Positions 44,901-52,889 of a stretch of 64,000 nt of DNA are shown here, piece by piece. This stretch comes from Pachyseris speciosa (Eukaryota > Cnidaria > Anthozoa > Scleractinia > Pachyseridae), in assembly GCA_016490735.1 (NCBI GenBank), contig JAEMWC010001473.1, positions 1 through 64,000 on the forward strand, given 5' to 3'. The position numbers were made by a program, and so were the translations under genes. The notes below the pieces were generated by a model, which was given only the letters and a program-made list of their open reading frames with translations, ran no database searches and was not told where the DNA came from. Position 1 is the first letter of the stretch. Every line of letters begins with the position of its first letter.

Positions 44901-45562
44901 AATATTCTTTTGAGATAACCATCAACAAGATGAGTTTTTGGAAAGGCTCTTTTTATCGAATCTTTTCTTTCAATTAAATTAGATGACAGATTGTCGTCAT
45001 CAACTGTTGCATTGTTTGGATTACCATCAGTATAAAACTCAACAACTAAAGTGTACTTTGAAACTTCCAATTGTGTCAGATCAAAACGAAGAACAGTTGT
45101 AAGACCAGCAGTAGGAATAACAAAAGACAAGGCTTTTTTATTGAAATTGTATGGGCTTTTATCATAGTCTTCTAATCGCAGATTATTCGCATTTCTAAGA
45201 ATAGTTGTTTTTGATATATCTTCAAGAAGAAATTTAAATGGATTAACACGTGTTCCTTCAATTGATAAAACAGCATCATTAACATATCCCAAGTTAGTAG
45301 AATCATAATGATTTACTGGATCACCAACATCTGTCAAACGTTTATTTTCAATGTCATAATTACCATCTTGTGTTAATCTAAATCCATCACCTTTGGGACC
45401 AACAGCTCCAGTAGCTCCTTGTGGACCAATTGCACCTGTATTACCTTTTGGACCTCTATCACCTCTATCACCTTTTTCACCTTTGGGACCAATTGGACCA
45501 GCTGGGCCTCTTTCACCAGTTCCAGTTTTATCTTGATCTATTGGAGAATTAAAAACTCCCAT
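41996..45562 (-). pseudogene. fibre gene 1: giant modular collagen/shaft/head protein, several frameshifts
   Basis: Five frames (45562-44810, 44708-43950, 43820-43614, 43614-42910, 42685-41996) follow one another on the minus strand with sequence continuity between them. The start is MGVFNSPIDQD with collagen triplets (GPKGEKGDRGDRGPKG). Then come three similar modules: a phage-like shaft with GNKxTNV...KxYVD repeats and KKDGSVAMTGDL, a head with NPFxFLLxD and a beta-rich YTxVVEFY core, and a linker with HDPAxEIExG. A fourth, divergent tail has repeated LGGDLNLNGF. Single-base shifts break it at about 44820, 43950-43830, 43680 and 42900-42690. If one protein, it would be roughly 1,180 residues. 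Role: virion surface fibre for host attachment. Confidence 0.7.
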
Positions 45563-45614
45563 TATAATATTAGATTAGATAACACAGAAAGTTGCCATAT
45601 AATATTAGATTAGA

Positions 45615-46253
45615 TTAAACAGCACCATAAAAATTTCTCTTGATTGTTTTCATCGGCTTGTCAACATAACAGAAGGAATATGGTTTTTTGGTTGCTTCAA
45701 TGTATTTCTTCTTGTCGATTCCAAGCTCCTGTGCAATCAAGTTCCTTTCTCTTGAGGATGGGAAATCATAAAGGCAGAAGTGACTGCAATTGAGTCTGAT
45801 TGATTTTGGACAGCCATAGAATGATTGTGTGAGATATATGACTGAACAGTTCTTGTGTCTCCCCTGAATGAAATAGCTTATGATTTGATCTTGTTTTTTA
45901 TCAGTCACAAAATCATCAAAAACAACCAATCGCTGCAAATCTGTGTCTTTTATTTGTTCAACTGGCAATATCTCTTCTTGACTGCAAACCAAGGCAGGAT
46001 ATCCAATGTGACTGCTTATTTCATCCATTACTTTCCGAAGATATTGATATTTGTCTTGATCTAAATTTTTTGCATAAAGATGTATCTGATCATAATAAAC
46101 CAATGGTTCCATAATCAGATGCATGAACAATGTTGTCTTTCCAGATCCAGAATTACCAGCCAGCAGCATCCTGAAAGTGTCTTTTGGCATATACGGATAC
46201 AACTGTCTGAATGAATTCTTTAAACCCTGAATATCATAATTAGGGATTTCCAT
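45615..46253 (-). CDS. FtsK/HerA-type genome packaging ATPase
   Basis: An intact 212-residue protein. Walker A is LLAGNSGSGKTTLF near residue 31, Walker B is RLVVFDDFV near residue 108, and YLTQSFY near residue 138 corresponds to the sensor motif. This matches the A32-like packaging ATPase common to Polintons and NCLDV-type viruses, which pumps DNA into the capsid. It starts at 46253 next to TCTAAACTATTTACATATG and diverges from the coiled-coil gene at 46290; the 36-bp gap holds both promoters. Confidence 0.92.
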   Translation of the reverse strand: MEIPNYDIQGLKNSFRQLYPYMPKDTFRMLLAGNSGSGKTTLFMHLIMEPLVYYDQIHLYAKNLDQDKYQYLRKVMDEISSHIGYPALVCSQEEILPVEQIKDTDLQRLVVFDDFVTDKKQDQIISYFIQGRHKNCSVIYLTQSFYGCPKSIRLNCSHFCLYDFPSSRERNLIAQELGIDKKKYIEATKKPYSFCYVDKPMKTIKRNFYGAV

Positions 46254-46292
46254 ATGTAAATAGTTTAGATTAGTCTAACACAATTGTATATG
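46254..46292. promoter_or_regulatory. divergent late-type promoter pair
   Basis: On the plus strand TCTAACACAATTGTATATG leads into the coiled-coil gene. On the minus strand TCTAAACTATTTACATATG leads into the ATPase. The two TCTAA blocks nearly touch back to back. Confidence 0.6.
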
Positions 46293-47151
46293 GATATAGA
46301 ACGAATGAAAAGGCTTCTTAAAAGTGGAATTGAAGCCGGAAACAAAACTAGAGAAGTTCGTGATGTTATCAAGACTTATGAATACAGAAAACAGGATGCT
46401 TATGATACAACATCAGAATTACTGAAACCCTCTATTGATGTCCAGAAGAGTGTGAAAGAAAGTGTCGACGAAAAACAGGATGAAGTTATTAAACAGTTGA
46501 AAAAGAATCAAAAAGCCTTGACATCTGGTTTCGAAGATCTTATGCTGATGAACACGTTACCTGAATCAGTACCAATGAAAACAACATTACCAATTGATTA
46601 CAAACCTAAAATGATGACTGAAACAGAAGCACCATATAAGTCAATCTTGATAAAGGTTTTTCACTTGAGGATATTCAAACATTGATGAAACATAAATTGC
46701 CTCCTCCATCACAGATATTTAAATCATATATGGATGGTGAAATCGACATCGACAAGTATGACAAAATGATTGGTAAATTAACCCAAGATGTTGGAAGAAA
46801 AAAAGCTCATCTATCACAAACCAAAACGAATAGGGATAAAAATAAAGAAAAGATATATGAATTGACTCAAGAGATCAAATTATTGCAAAAGTACCGAAAA
46901 AGAATTAACGCCGTTGAGGAAGGTGCACAAACTATTGGTTCAGGCATGGGAAGAAGAGGTGCAATGGTTCAAGGGATGCATTTTTGGGTGACATGCTTTC
47001 AAGACTACAGTTGCTTGGTGGATCTATTTCAGCCGGCAACAACAGCAAAAATGTTCAAAATGAATTCACAAAAATATTGCATACATTGAACAGACTGGGA
47101 ATCCTGAAAACCGGTGAGCTAAATAAAATAATGATGAAATATCTAATGTAA
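46290..47151 (+). pseudogene. coiled-coil virion protein, frameshifted
   Basis: Three successive frames from the ATG at 46290 to the TAA at 47149-47151. The first (to 46685) begins MDIERMKRLLKSGIEAGNKT. The second starts LPPPSQIFKSYMDGEIDIDK and has a heptad-like coiled coil (IYELTQEIKLLQKYRKRINA). The third carries the C-terminus to MMKYLM. Breaks near 46655 and 46975 are single-base shifts without slippery sequences. Proteins of this kind, Lys/Glu-rich with a central coiled coil, sit beside the ATPase in many Polintons. Function unknown. Start preceded by TCTAACACAATTGTATATG. Confidence 0.6.
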
Positions 47152-47157
47152 AAGTAT

Positions 47158-47942
47158 ATGACAGAAATTTCATTACGATTCAACAGTAAAAACAGAGACA
47201 AAATTGGTGTCAGCAAGAGTCATGATTTTGAAAAAAGATTCAATTCACCTCTTAAATTAACGAATGATTTAAAATATGAAATGGCTGTGAATGTTATCAA
47301 TATGACATACAGTTGGTACAATATCAGAGATATTTTTGGGAATAATCAAATGAAATACAGCTATGACAAAGGTGTAAACTGGGAAACAATAACATTCGTT
47401 AACGGGATGTATTCATACGACGATATCAATAGTTACATTCATGAGTATATGAGAAAAAATAGCCATGTACTGAATCCATCTGAAACAGACAAATCAAAAT
47501 TCAAGTATGGTATTAACATGTATTTCGTTTTGTCAACATATCGCATTTTGATTGAACTCAATGAAAATTATCGTGTGGATCTGAGGAATCTTGATTTCAG
47601 AAAACTTATCGGTTTCGATTCAAAATTAGTTCCAGCCACAGAATATGGAACAAATCTACCTGATATTACAAGAGGAGTAGATGAAATTTATATCAATTGT
47701 GATTTGGTGACAGATAGCATTGTTGATGGAAATAGCACAAATACAATCGCTGTTATTCCTGTCACAGATCTCGTTAGAAGTTTACCTTTCACTTACAAAC
47801 CTCGTTTTCTTTCATGGAATCCTGTCTCAACACATAAATCAGCTCAATACGCTTTTATGTCACAGACTCTTCTAGAGCTCCAGTCGATTTAAATGGGATA
47901 GATTGGTATATTGAGTTATTCTTGAGAGAGACAGAATTATAA
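47158..47942 (+). pseudogene. minor capsid protein (penton-type single jelly roll), frameshift near C-terminus
   Basis: The frame from the ATG at 47158 encodes 244 residues (MTEISLRFNSKNRDKIGVSK, then MAVNVINMTYSWYNI and FRKLIGFDSKLVP). Near 47851 a one-base shift moves the conserved C-terminus into another frame, ending with WYIELFLRETEL at the TAA at 47940. Position between ATPase and major capsid genes, length of about 260 residues and beta-rich character fit the Polinton minor capsid protein, which forms the pentameric vertices. Upstream motif TCTAATGTAAAAGTATATG. Confidence 0.75.
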
Positions 47943-47955
47943 AACCTAATAGTAT

Positions 47956-48186
47956 ATGAAACGGTTTGAGTTTAAAAAATATGAACAACATGGTGAAGGT
48001 ATTGTGACTGATATGATCAAAACAGCTGGAAAAAAAGCAGCAACAACAATTGGTGAACATGCTGGCAAAAAAGCTGGTGACAAAATCATAGAACTTTTGA
48101 AAAAAAGAAAGAGTGGAACTGAGAGTGTGAGCCAGACTGGTGGTTTAATCAAAAGAAAGAGAGGCCGACCTCGTAAAATAAAATAA
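47956..48186 (+). CDS. small basic core peptide with AT-hook
   Basis: A 76-residue protein with an amphipathic helix (TDMIKTAGKKAATTIGEHAG) and a C-terminal KRKRGRPRKIK, an AT-hook core (GRP) in a basic setting. It probably binds or condenses packaged DNA, like small core proteins of adenovirus-type virions. It lies between minor and major capsid genes; upstream sequence CCTAATAGTATATG is a shortened late-type motif. Confidence 0.65.
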   Translation: MKRFEFKKYEQHGEGIVTDMIKTAGKKAATTIGEHAGKKAGDKIIELLKKRKSGTESVSQTGGLIKRKRGRPRKIK

Positions 48187-48208
48187 CTTTTATCTAACAC
48201 AATAATAT

Positions 48209-49491
48209 ATGTCAAACTATCGTGACTCAAAATATATCGAAAGATATGAAGATGTAGTGTTCGAACTAGAGACAGCACTTAATACTGTAGTAGCAAACAA
48301 TGCTCATCAGAGGAAAACAGGTTACCGTTTCGTTGTTGATAACAGTGGAGAGACTACACCATTTGACTGGTATAATGCCCGTTTTAATGTTATTTTCAAA
48401 GAAAATAAGCTTGCAGATGGAGCTGACATTGCTGCTGCAGATCGAAATGGTATTGTTAATTCAGTTCACGCTCTTATTAACACCATTAATGTAAAAATGA
48501 ATGGTCTTGATGTTTATGAATGCCGAGATGCAAACCAAGCCACAAATATTAAGTCATTGCTTGAGTATTCACAGGGTTATGCTTGTAAGTCAGGGAACCA
48601 ATGAGTTCTTCTATCTTGACACCAGCAGAGGTGCTGAAAACAGAGTGGCACAAGCTGCTTATAACAAAGGATTCTCAGATCGTAAAGCTTTGCTTAATGG
48701 TGGTGGTGAAGTAAATGCAGAGATAGCATTGAACAGATACGGTTTTTTCAAGAGCTTTTGGGATGAACTTATGCCTAACTCAAAAATAGAGGTGAAATTG
48801 ACACTTGAGAGTGATGACAATATGATTTGGCAAGCTACTGATGAATGTCGTGTGGTACTAACTAAATTCCAGCTAATTGTTCCTCGCATTGTTTTTAATT
48901 CTGCGGGAAAGTCCTTATACATGAGCAAGTATCTTGACAACAGAAAGTGGACTTACATGAGAGAAATGGTTGAGAGAGGCAATTCAACAAGACAACAGAC
49001 TGCCAATTTCCGTATTTCCACAGGAATAAACAAACCCAGGCATGTCTTTGTATTCATCATCAATGATGCAAGTGATGCATCTCAGACAGCCAATAAATTT
49101 CTCTATAACACATTTCTGTTGCAAATGACCGAACTTTGACTGATTGTTATCTTGAAGTTGGCAATGGAAATGATTATCCAGAGGTTCATTATAAACCATC
49201 AACAGAACCAACAAGAGTATTTAGAGATGTTTTGAAATATGTTCAAGCTGTAAATGATTTCAGTGAAAGTACCCTTCTTAACAGGGCAATTTCGGTACAA
49301 TATTCCCTTTTGTTTATTTCGATCTGACAAAACAGAAACAGGATATTAAAGATGGAATGACAAAACTGACTTTCAAATACACTTTGAGTGCTGCAACAAA
49401 TGCTGATTACAGTGTGTATGCATTGGTCCTCTATGAGCAGGATATTGAGATGAGAAAGACTGATGGAAAATTAATTCTGAGATCAATGTAA
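48209..49491 (+). pseudogene. major capsid protein (double jelly roll), three frameshifts
   Basis: Frames 48209-48604, 48501-49139, 49136-49327 and a final one to the TAA at 49489-49491 run in order. The first begins MSNYRDSKYIERYEDVVFEL, and the second includes TSRGAENRVAQAAYNKGFSD and FFKSFWDELMPNSKIEVKLT. Total length of about 427 residues and the location fit the Polinton hexon-like major capsid protein. The breaks (about 48597, 49133 and 49285) are short-run indels: an extra A in GGGAACC, an extra T in CTTTG and a missing G in AGGGC. Promoter-like TCTAACACAATAATATATG precedes the start and is the best match in the element. Confidence 0.8.
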
Positions 49492-49554
49492 ATTAAATAA
49501 ATTAAATTAAATGATTGTTTGTATTAAATACAATTTAGTATAAACATATATTAT

Positions 49555-50412
49555 ATGACTACTTATCATCCTCATGGAGTAAGACTTTCAAACAGTCAGA
49601 AGCAAAGGCTTGCAAAAGCTATACAAACAAATTCACCGGTAACATTGAGACTCGCACATGGAGATCTCACTGGAGGTGATCAAATGATGTTGACAAAAAC
49701 ACAGATAAAAAAATTAGCCAAATCACAGAGAAATGGAACAGGTGCTGATGTAAAGATATCCAAAGCACAGATCAGAAAATCAGTCCAAGAAGGAGGTTCT
49801 CTTTGGTCCAGTCTTTTTTCACTTGGAACAAGACTATTGCCTTATGCAGGTAAAGCAGTAGCTAAAGCGGCTCCAGCATTGGCTACAGGTGCTCTTTCTT
49901 CATTAGCAAGTCTCGGCATTGATAAACTATTTGGAAAGAAACAAAAAGGAGGATTTCTTATTCCTAATGCCAATTTATCCCAATTATTTAATGTAGGAAA
50001 TTTATTGAATACGAGACAGATGGCTGATGTTATCCAAAAAATGCAGTATGGTGGAGACGTTGTTATAAAACCAACAAAAGCGCAGACTGGAAAGGGTATT
50101 GGAACAATACTCGCCAGCATTGGAATTCCTTTGGCTATAGAAGCAATCAGAAAATTAACTGGAAAAGGTTTGCATGTTGAAAGCAGCCGTCCAAGACGGT
50201 CAATACCTGTTCATGTTCCAGATGACATTGTACCCAGAAAGAAAGGTGGGAAACATGCTATGATTCCATGGCAATCTCCTCCTGTTTTTGGTACATGGAA
50301 TAACCCAATAGGCATGGGAATGAAAAAAAAAAGAAAAACCAAAGGAAAAGGACTTCTACTAGGCAAAAACAGTCCATTCAATTCAATCCCCATACTAGGA
50401 ACCATTTTGTAA
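49555..50412 (+). CDS. pVI-like virion protein with protease sites
   Basis: An intact 285-residue basic protein. An N-terminal Lys/Thr-rich domain (LTKTQIKKLAKSQRNG) precedes an amphipathic, Ala-rich segment (LWSSLFSLGTRLLPYAGKAV and on to about residue 125) that could disrupt membranes, as adenovirus pVI does. Possible adenain-type cleavage sites xxGG-x occur at LTGG-D (38-41), QEGG-S (78-81), QKGG-F (130-133) and QYGG-D (164-167). The C-terminus ends NSPFNSIPILGTIL. An A10 run at 50323-50332 may allow -1 frameshifting into the protease frame, which overlaps its last 80 nt. Confidence 0.7.
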   Translation: MTTYHPHGVRLSNSQKQRLAKAIQTNSPVTLRLAHGDLTGGDQMMLTKTQIKKLAKSQRNGTGADVKISKAQIRKSVQEGGSLWSSLFSLGTRLLPYAGKAVAKAAPALATGALSSLASLGIDKLFGKKQKGGFLIPNANLSQLFNVGNLLNTRQMADVIQKMQYGGDVVIKPTKAQTGKGIGTILASIGIPLAIEAIRKLTGKGLHVESSRPRRSIPVHVPDDIVPRKKGGKHAMIPWQSPPVFGTWNNPIGMGMKKKRKTKGKGLLLGKNSPFNSIPILGTIL

Positions 50413-50867
50413 ATAAACCCTTATCCAACTTTGATTTAATCAATTGGGTTAAACAACTTGGAATAAAACATTTTAGAGGAGTATTTTCAAGAGACAATAT
50501 GCCGAACCTGATGAGAAACAATGAATGTGGGATAGTCAATCTTGATTCCAAAATTGGACCTGGTACTCACTGGGTTTGTTATAGGAATTTCAAAAATGAT
50601 AAATACTGTGAATACTTCGACTCTTTCGGTTTAATGATGCCAACAGAAGTACAGAAATACATGGCTGCAAGCGGTAAACAACTTGAATACTCTGGTGATG
50701 AGATACAAGAAAGGGAATCAGTATTGTGTGGATATTGGTGTTTGTACTATCTTCTTGAGAGACAAAAAGGCAGATCCATTCTTAATACAATACATAATGC
50801 TGAATTTGATCCAACAGACACAAGAGTCAATCACAGATTCATCATAGACTACTTCAAAAATATCTAA
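50331..50867 (+). CDS. adenain-like cysteine protease (maturation protease), no upstream ATG
   Basis: A cysteine protease of the adenain/Ulp1 clan that cleaves virion precursors. The triad is visible: His in GPGTHWVCYR, Asp in EYFDSFGL and Cys in VLCGYWCLYYL. The first ATG in frame (50499) would start after the conserved-looking N-terminal part LSNFDLINWVKQLGIKHFRG, which is encoded in the same frame upstream. That frame is open back to 50303 with no ATG and overlaps the pVI-like gene in the -1 phase. Frameshift expression from the A10 run, or non-AUG initiation, is therefore likely unless a base is missing. Confidence 0.8.
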   Translation, partial: KKNQRKRTSTRQKQSIQFNPHTRNHFVNKPLSNFDLINWVKQLGIKHFRGVFSRDNMPNLMRNNECGIVNLDSKIGPGTHWVCYRNFKNDKYCEYFDSFGLMMPTEVQKYMAASGKQLEYSGDEIQERESVLCGYWCLYYLLERQKGRSILNTIHNAEFDPTDTRVNHRFIIDYFKNI

Positions 50868-50879
50868 CTTAATGGTATA

Positions 50880-51041
50880 ATGGTAAAATCATATTGTGTG
50901 AAACAGAAGAAGCAGACTGAGTGTGTACCAGGAAGTGAAAGATATCAAAAGACAAAAAATGGTCGAACTGTGATGAAATGTAAGTGTGCTGAATGTGGAT
51001 CACAAAGACTAAATTTGTCAGAAATCGGGGAAACTGAATAG
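50880..51041 (+). CDS. small zinc-ribbon protein (DUF5679-like)
   Basis: A 53-residue protein, MVKSYCVKQKKQTECVPGSE, then KNGRTVMKCKCAECGSQRL. It resembles the small DUF5679-type zinc ribbons of large DNA viruses (YCVxCK...KNGRxxxKGxCxxCG). Here the second Cys of the first pair is Gln (CVKQ), so only three of the four ligands are in register unless Cys 15 substitutes. TCTAACTTAATGGTATAATG precedes the start, the late-type motif. Confidence 0.6.
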   Translation: MVKSYCVKQKKQTECVPGSERYQKTKNGRTVMKCKCAECGSQRLNLSEIGETE

Positions 51042-51080
51042 CCCGTCTGAAGGGGCGGGCATACTAGATTCGCAGCAGAT

Positions 51081-51410
51081 ATGGCACTAACAGGATTTTT
51101 GGAACATGGAGTCCCTTATTTAGCAAAAAAAGGTGTAGAAATGGGAAGATATTATGCTTCTGAAGCAATGAGAAATCCAAAGCTGCAAAAGAAATTAATT
51201 GACAAAGGACTTTCCCTCGCAAAGCCTGCAATCACAAAGGTTGGTAAAGAAGGCTTAATGCAATTGAGCACTGCTATTAGACCCAAACGCTCTGACAAGA
51301 AAAAAATGTATAAAACAGATATTGCTGGAGTTGATTATACACGTGGTGGCTCATTGCTTGGAGATATCATGTATGCAAAACCAGAAGATATACAAAAAAT
51401 GGGTAGCTAA
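51081..51410 (+). CDS. small basic helical protein upstream of PLA2
   Basis: A 109-residue protein (MALTGFLEHGVPYLAKKGVE, then KLIDKGLSLAKPAITKVGKE) of amphipathic helices with a possible protease site YTRGG-S near residue 91. It ends 10 bp before the PLA2 ATG. It may be a minor virion component. No family recognised. It could also be the N-terminal part of the PLA2 protein separated by an indel, since the following frame is open upstream of its ATG. Confidence 0.55.
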   Translation: MALTGFLEHGVPYLAKKGVEMGRYYASEAMRNPKLQKKLIDKGLSLAKPAITKVGKEGLMQLSTAIRPKRSDKKKMYKTDIAGVDYTRGGSLLGDIMYAKPEDIQKMGS

Positions 51411-51420
51411 AATCAATAAA

Positions 51421-51819
51421 ATGGGAGGCGCGATTGATATCCATAAGGTAATTGGCAAGCTTCCTAAACCAAAAGCAGGTTGGACTCCAAGTAAGTATAA
51501 ATATATGGGACCATACAATCCATTGCATGAGCAGTTGGAATATGATCCAAATACTGGCGAGGTCTTGAAATGGAATGTACAACCTTACAATAAGGTGGAT
51601 GAAATAGCAGCTTACCACGATATTTGTTATGATATGGGAAAAAATAAAGGTGAATGTGATAGAACAATGGTCGAGTCACTAGATCAAATACCATATGGTG
51701 AGATGCCAAAATGGGGTCAAACAGCTAGATTCTTAATCGACAAAAAACAGAAACTTGGTCTCGGTGTTTCAAAAAACGGAAAAAGCCGTCGAGTGAAGAA
51801 AACTGGCAAGAAAAACTAG
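51421..51819 (+). CDS. phospholipase A2 domain protein
   Basis: A 132-residue protein from the ATG at 51421. It has the parvovirus-VP1-type PLA2 pattern: calcium-loop YMGPYNPL (residues 28-35), a conserved NKVDEIAAYHDICYD with the catalytic His66-Asp67, and an acidic helix (CDRTMVESLDQI). Such enzymes help virions leave endosomes. The C-terminus is Lys-rich and ends at a TAG at 51817. Within it, at 51771-51777, lies A AAA AAC in the slippery phase, followed by a stem-loop. A -1 shift there would fuse it to the integrase. The N-terminal MGG-A could be a protease site if it is made as a longer precursor. Confidence 0.85.
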   Translation: MGGAIDIHKVIGKLPKPKAGWTPSKYKYMGPYNPLHEQLEYDPNTGEVLKWNVQPYNKVDEIAAYHDICYDMGKNKGECDRTMVESLDQIPYGEMPKWGQTARFLIDKKQKLGLGVSKNGKSRRVKKTGKKN

Positions 51820-51864
51820 CTGATGAATTACATGCACCCATAAAACGAAATTTCACTCGGCGGC
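51771..51864 (+). promoter_or_regulatory. -1 programmed ribosomal frameshift signal (candidate)
   Basis: Slippery heptamer A AAA AAC at 51771-51777, in phase with the PLA2 codons TCA-AAA-AAC. Spacer of 7 nt (51778-51784). Then GCCGTCGAGTGAA (51785-51797) pairs with TTCACTCGGCGGC (51852-51864), giving 12 Watson-Crick pairs and one G-U, with a 54-nt loop. The zero frame stops at 51819 and the -1 frame is open from 51730 to 52736. Confidence 0.75.
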
Positions 51865-52739
51865 GTGTGATTGTAAATAAAATTGATGAAATATGGGCAA
51901 GTGATCTAGTTGAAATGCAACAGTTCAGTAAATGGAATAAAGGTTATCGATATCTTCTTATGGTTATTGATGTCTTCAGCAAATATGGTTGGATTGTCCC
52001 ATTGAAGGATAAGAAAGGTGAATCTGTCACTGAAGCATTCAAATCAATATTCAAGGAAGGTAGAAAACCACAGTATTTATGGGTCGACAAGGGAAAAGAG
52101 TTTTACAACAAACACTTGAAGGACTTGCTAGAGAAACATAGTGTACAGATGTACTCAACTGAGAATGAAGAGAAATCATCAGTAGTTGAAAGATGGAATC
52201 GAACAATGAAGTCCAAAATGTGGAAACAGTTCACTGTTCAAGGTAATACACAGTATTTAGACATGTTACCAAAATTAGTGAAACAGTATAATAATACCAA
52301 ACATTCAAGCACAAAGATGACACCCGTTGAAGCATCTGATAAGAGGAATGAAGGAACTGTTTACTTCAATTTGTATGGTGATATGAAAACATTAAAACAG
52401 AAACCAAAATTTAAAATAGGTGACAAGGTCCGAATATCCAAGTATAAACGGAATGTGTTCGACAAGGGCTATACACCAAATTGGACTGAAGAAGTATTTA
52501 CAGTTGATAAGATCCAATACACTAATCCAGTCACTTACAAACTAAAAGATCTCAACGATGAAGAAATACAAGGGAGTTTTTATGAAGCTGAATTATTGAA
52601 AGCCAGACAGGATGTATTCCGTATTGATAAAGTCATTCGCAGAGATTACAAGAAGAAACAAGCTTTAGTGAAGTGGAAGGGTTACAGTGACGAATTTAAC
52701 AGTTGGATTCCGTTCAAGGATTTAAAAGACATATTATAA
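51777..52739 (+). CDS. retroviral-type integrase with chromodomain, likely expressed by -1 frameshift
   Basis: The rve-type integrase that inserts the element and makes the 6-bp duplication. Catalytic residues are Asp in WASDLVEMQ (51903), Asp in LWVDKGKEF (52086) and Glu in SVVERWNRTM (52188); the last two are 34 residues apart, as expected. The C-terminus is a chromodomain (FRIDKVIRRDYKKKQALVKW, then GYSDEFNSWIPFKDL), which may guide insertion to marked chromatin. No ATG precedes the first Asp in this frame; only a GTG at 51867 is available. An N-terminal extension WQEKLADELHAPIKRNF is encoded directly after the slippery site, so a PLA2-integrase fusion is the simplest reading. Confidence 0.9.
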   Translation, partial: RKKPSSEENWQEKLADELHAPIKRNFTRRRVIVNKIDEIWASDLVEMQQFSKWNKGYRYLLMVIDVFSKYGWIVPLKDKKGESVTEAFKSIFKEGRKPQYLWVDKGKEFYNKHLKDLLEKHSVQMYSTENEEKSSVVERWNRTMKSKMWKQFTVQGNTQYLDMLPKLVKQYNNTKHSSTKMTPVEASDKRNEGTVYFNLYGDMKTLKQKPKFKIGDKVRISKYKRNVFDKGYTPNWTEEVFTVDKIQYTNPVTYKLKDLNDEEIQGSFYEAELLKARQDVFRIDKVIRRDYKKKQALVKWKGYSDEFNSWIPFKDLKDIL

Positions 52740-52889
52740 AGAGAAAATTATCTAACATATATGTGAGTAGACCCTACAGTATATCTGTTATTTGCTATTA
52801 TGTAGCCAAGAATATTATTATTCCTGACTATATTTAAACACAGGTCGAAAATGAATTTAAAAAATAAATTATTATAATATAATATACAA
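52740..52889. other. short gap with orphan late-type motif
   Basis: TCTAACATATATG at 52750-52762 matches the late promoter but the ATG is followed at once by TGA (ATG TGA). The rest is AT-rich sequence before the Bro-N gene. Confidence 0.4.

Noticed and set aside
46638..46990. Programmed frameshifts in the coiled-coil gene
   Set aside because: Both shifts are -1 in direction but no X-XXY-YYZ heptamer is in phase; simple indels fit better.
47840..47860. Programmed frameshift near the end of the minor capsid gene
   Set aside because: No slippery heptamer in phase and no downstream stem seen; a lost base in a T-run is more likely.
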